DNA of 64,000 nucleotides, taken from assembly GCA_031271905.1 (NCBI GenBank), contig JAISUT010000025.1, positions 46,036 through 110,035 of the forward strand, in the 5' to 3' direction. The translations under genes and the position numbers were made by a program. The notes beneath the pieces are model-generated. The model did not search any database. It was not told the origin of the DNA and was given only the letters and a program-made list of their open reading frames with translations. The stretch's first letter is position 1. Every line of letters begins with the position of its first letter. Below are positions 63,401 to 64,000 of the stretch, in pieces. Source of the stretch: Acidobacteriota bacterium. Its GTDB lineage: Bacteria > Acidobacteriota > UBA6911.

Positions 63401-64000
63401 GTCAGCGACGGGACGCTGCAGATCGGCGAAGGCGGCACGGAGGGGAGCGTTGTCGGCGACATCACCAACGACGCCAGCGTCGTCTTCAACCGCTCCGACG
63501 CTGTGGCCTACGACGGCGTCATCTCCGGCATCGGCTCGGTGACCAAGGAGGGGTCGGGCGTCCTGACCATGACCGGCGAGAACACCTACACCGGCGGCAC
63601 GGCCGTCAACGACGGGACGCTGCAGATCGGCGACGGCGGCACGAAGGGGAGCGTCAAGGGCGACATCGACATCTCCGACAACGCCAGCGTCGTCTTCAAC
63701 CGCTCCGACGCCGTGACCTACGGCGGCGTCATCTCCGGCGCCGGCTCGCTGACCAAGAAAGGGGCGGGCGTCCTGACCCTTTCCGGCCGGAGCGACAACT
63801 ACACGGGCGCGACGACGGTCGAGGCGGGGGGGCTGAACCTGACCGGCAGCCTGGCGAAAAGCGCGGTCGCGGTGCGCAACGGCGCCTTCCTCGACTTGAA
63901 GGGCTTGGCGTGGGGCGTCCTCCTCGACCCGGGCGCGACGCTGAACGCCTATGACGGCGGCGGCGTCGGCGTGGGCGGGATCAGGGCGTCGGGCGCGGGC
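60410..64000 (+). CDS. Giant repeat-rich autotransporter adhesin (3' end outside the window)
   Basis: The frame is open from ATG 60410 (GAGGAGGATTCGAC upstream) to the window end: 1197 residues so far. A signal peptide (about 1-35, ending SSPFALAQ) leads to a passenger of about 20 degenerate units with SGDATATGN, ADV/ASV and a closing VYGG, roughly 25-45 residues each (about 100-850). Then come four autotransporter-associated beta-strand repeats at about 906, 975, 1041 and 1111 (KKGAGVLTLxxxNTYTGGTTV). This predicts a beta-helical stalk carried by a C-terminal barrel, not seen here. The Gly/Ala/Thr/Asn content is very high and Cys nearly absent. Adhesion or surface decoration is inferred. Confidence 0.9.
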   Translation, partial: MKFDMTIKGRFARTGGRVLAVALLALASSPFALAQTIIDFDAPTDYSSDTPDAFGNLYVCGNNAGDGPGQPPCLRLPESGPYDLVVESGGKVADAFGSYYAPLSGDIVTTGNSATVETGGAALNNVVGSYAYTAGAATATDNHVNISGTVAQDVNGSLVTAGTATATDNDADVSGAVGGSVNGSLVSGATATAESNSASVSGTANGNVSGGNVVAFFGDATATNNDADVSGAVGGSVYGSLAVIYPGYDGDATAEENTASVSGTGTVGGSVYGGNAESYNNYYYGFSGEATATGNKADVENGGEVTRNVYGGRASGATGATADGNTANVAGKAGEDVTGGVALAISGDATATNNSAAIKNGGEATGSVRGGEAESNFDDATATGNDASVAGKAASVFGGTAHAPSGEATATYNDAVVTSDGEVSGDVTGGRAEGDADATATDNTASVSGRVDGNVAGSQAVATGSSGGGTAEAADSTASVYGTVGGDVFGGKATNDSATHGFSGEAKATGNSADVKSGGEATSVYGGYVTGDATSGVAEGNTASVTGKVTYNATGGFAEIFSGNVTAEGNKADVENGGEVDNNVYGGQADAPSGTATVTDNSANVATGGNVAGDVYGGRASGDTGGVAEGNTASIAGAAGYAYGGYAYSSSGDATATGNTVSIEGTAGYAYGGAVSSSGDATATNNSADVATGGAVTGGVYGGYANGDTGGVAERNRASIAGAAGDAYGGYAYSDSGDATATGNTAVVSGGVSGDVYGGYADSDGDGAMGKASGNEVLIDGGTVGGSVYGGFSLVDGYGETGEATGNTVTVQGSARLADVYGGFVGVAGAPDTTMDAFTGNTLNKNSDAAIASASNFENVNFGYTGDANIGTLDTTPTGSTKTAVNIDVGGNDVTFTGADKITGDGGIVKKGAGVLTLAVANTYTGDTTVEAGTLEVTGSLGDGDYAGAIANDGALVFDQSGDQRLSGTISGNGSLAKKGAGVLTMTGENTYAGGTTVSDGTLQIGEGGTEGSVVGDITNDASVVFNRSDAVAYDGVISGIGSVTKEGSGVLTMTGENTYTGGTAVNDGTLQIGDGGTKGSVKGDIDISDNASVVFNRSDAVTYGGVISGAGSLTKKGAGVLTLSGRSDNYTGATTVEAGGLNLTGSLAKSAVAVRNGAFLDLKGLAWGVLLDPGATLNAYDGGGVGVGGIRASGAG

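Overview
The window is high-GC, densely coded bacterial DNA. The cell wall is Gram-negative: there is an apolipoprotein N-acyltransferase, a lipoprotein thioredoxin, a Tat-exported ferredoxin and the start of a very large autotransporter. The metabolism looks anaerobic: a KorDABC-type 2-oxoacid:ferredoxin oxidoreductase, an aldehyde:ferredoxin oxidoreductase (AOR) family enzyme, an iron-sulfur aldo/keto reductase and a UGA-encoded selenoprotein. A VWFA-related protein of the type common in Acidobacteriota and an XrtA/PEP-CTERM-type exopolysaccharide gene trio hint at Acidobacteriota or a neighbouring phylum. No rRNA or other decisive marker is present, so the assignment is weak.

Layout. 0-9 kb: end of a thioredoxin-fold gene, VWFA protein, TPR protein, mntP, a solitary molybdenum hydroxylase large subunit, a secreted VOC protein, an Fe-S aldo/keto reductase, a Bcr/CflA exporter and tRNA-Leu(UAA). 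9-17.5 kb: uvrA, then a secreted selenoprotein with in-frame UGA and a SECIS-like hairpin, then korD-korA-korB-korC. 17.5-25.7 kb: SPOR protein, lnt overlapping prfB (RF2 with its autoregulatory +1 frameshift), an anchored hypothetical, a PfkB kinase, a Crp-type regulator, a NagZ-like GH3 enzyme and tRNA-Gly(GCC). 25.7-31.5 kb: exopolysaccharide genes (sugar transferase, DUF3473-type deacetylase, tyrosine autokinase) and a divergent GH30-like glycosidase.

31.6-37.5 kb is the most accessory-looking part: Tat-ferredoxin plus AOR, an Rpn-type nuclease remnant split by a small inverted-repeat element, an MtaA/UroD-type methyltransferase and a secreted hypothetical. 37.5-42.6 kb: dnaK-dnaJ-hspR behind a sigma70-like promoter overlapped by a HAIR-like operator, a secreted hypothetical and ferritin. 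42.9-60 kb: a large heparinase-like membrane protein, homoserine dehydrogenase, a DUF4139/MuiA-type protein, glgC, hisI, trpS, an NlpC/P60 hydrolase, a lipoprotein thioredoxin, an M16 protease, a glyoxalase-like protein, a 58-residue YjfB-like gene, serS and galU. 60.4 kb to the end: an open-ended autotransporter.

The two most unusual systems are (i) the exported UxxC selenoprotein with its recoding hairpin and (ii) a family of about 115-120 bp MITE-like elements (GGGAACCTCTAAAAA termini, 4-bp TTTA/TAAA target duplications). There are two full copies, one copy deleted between internal GCCTTG repeats, and one end remnant. One full copy splits the Rpn gene in a way that precise excision would repair.
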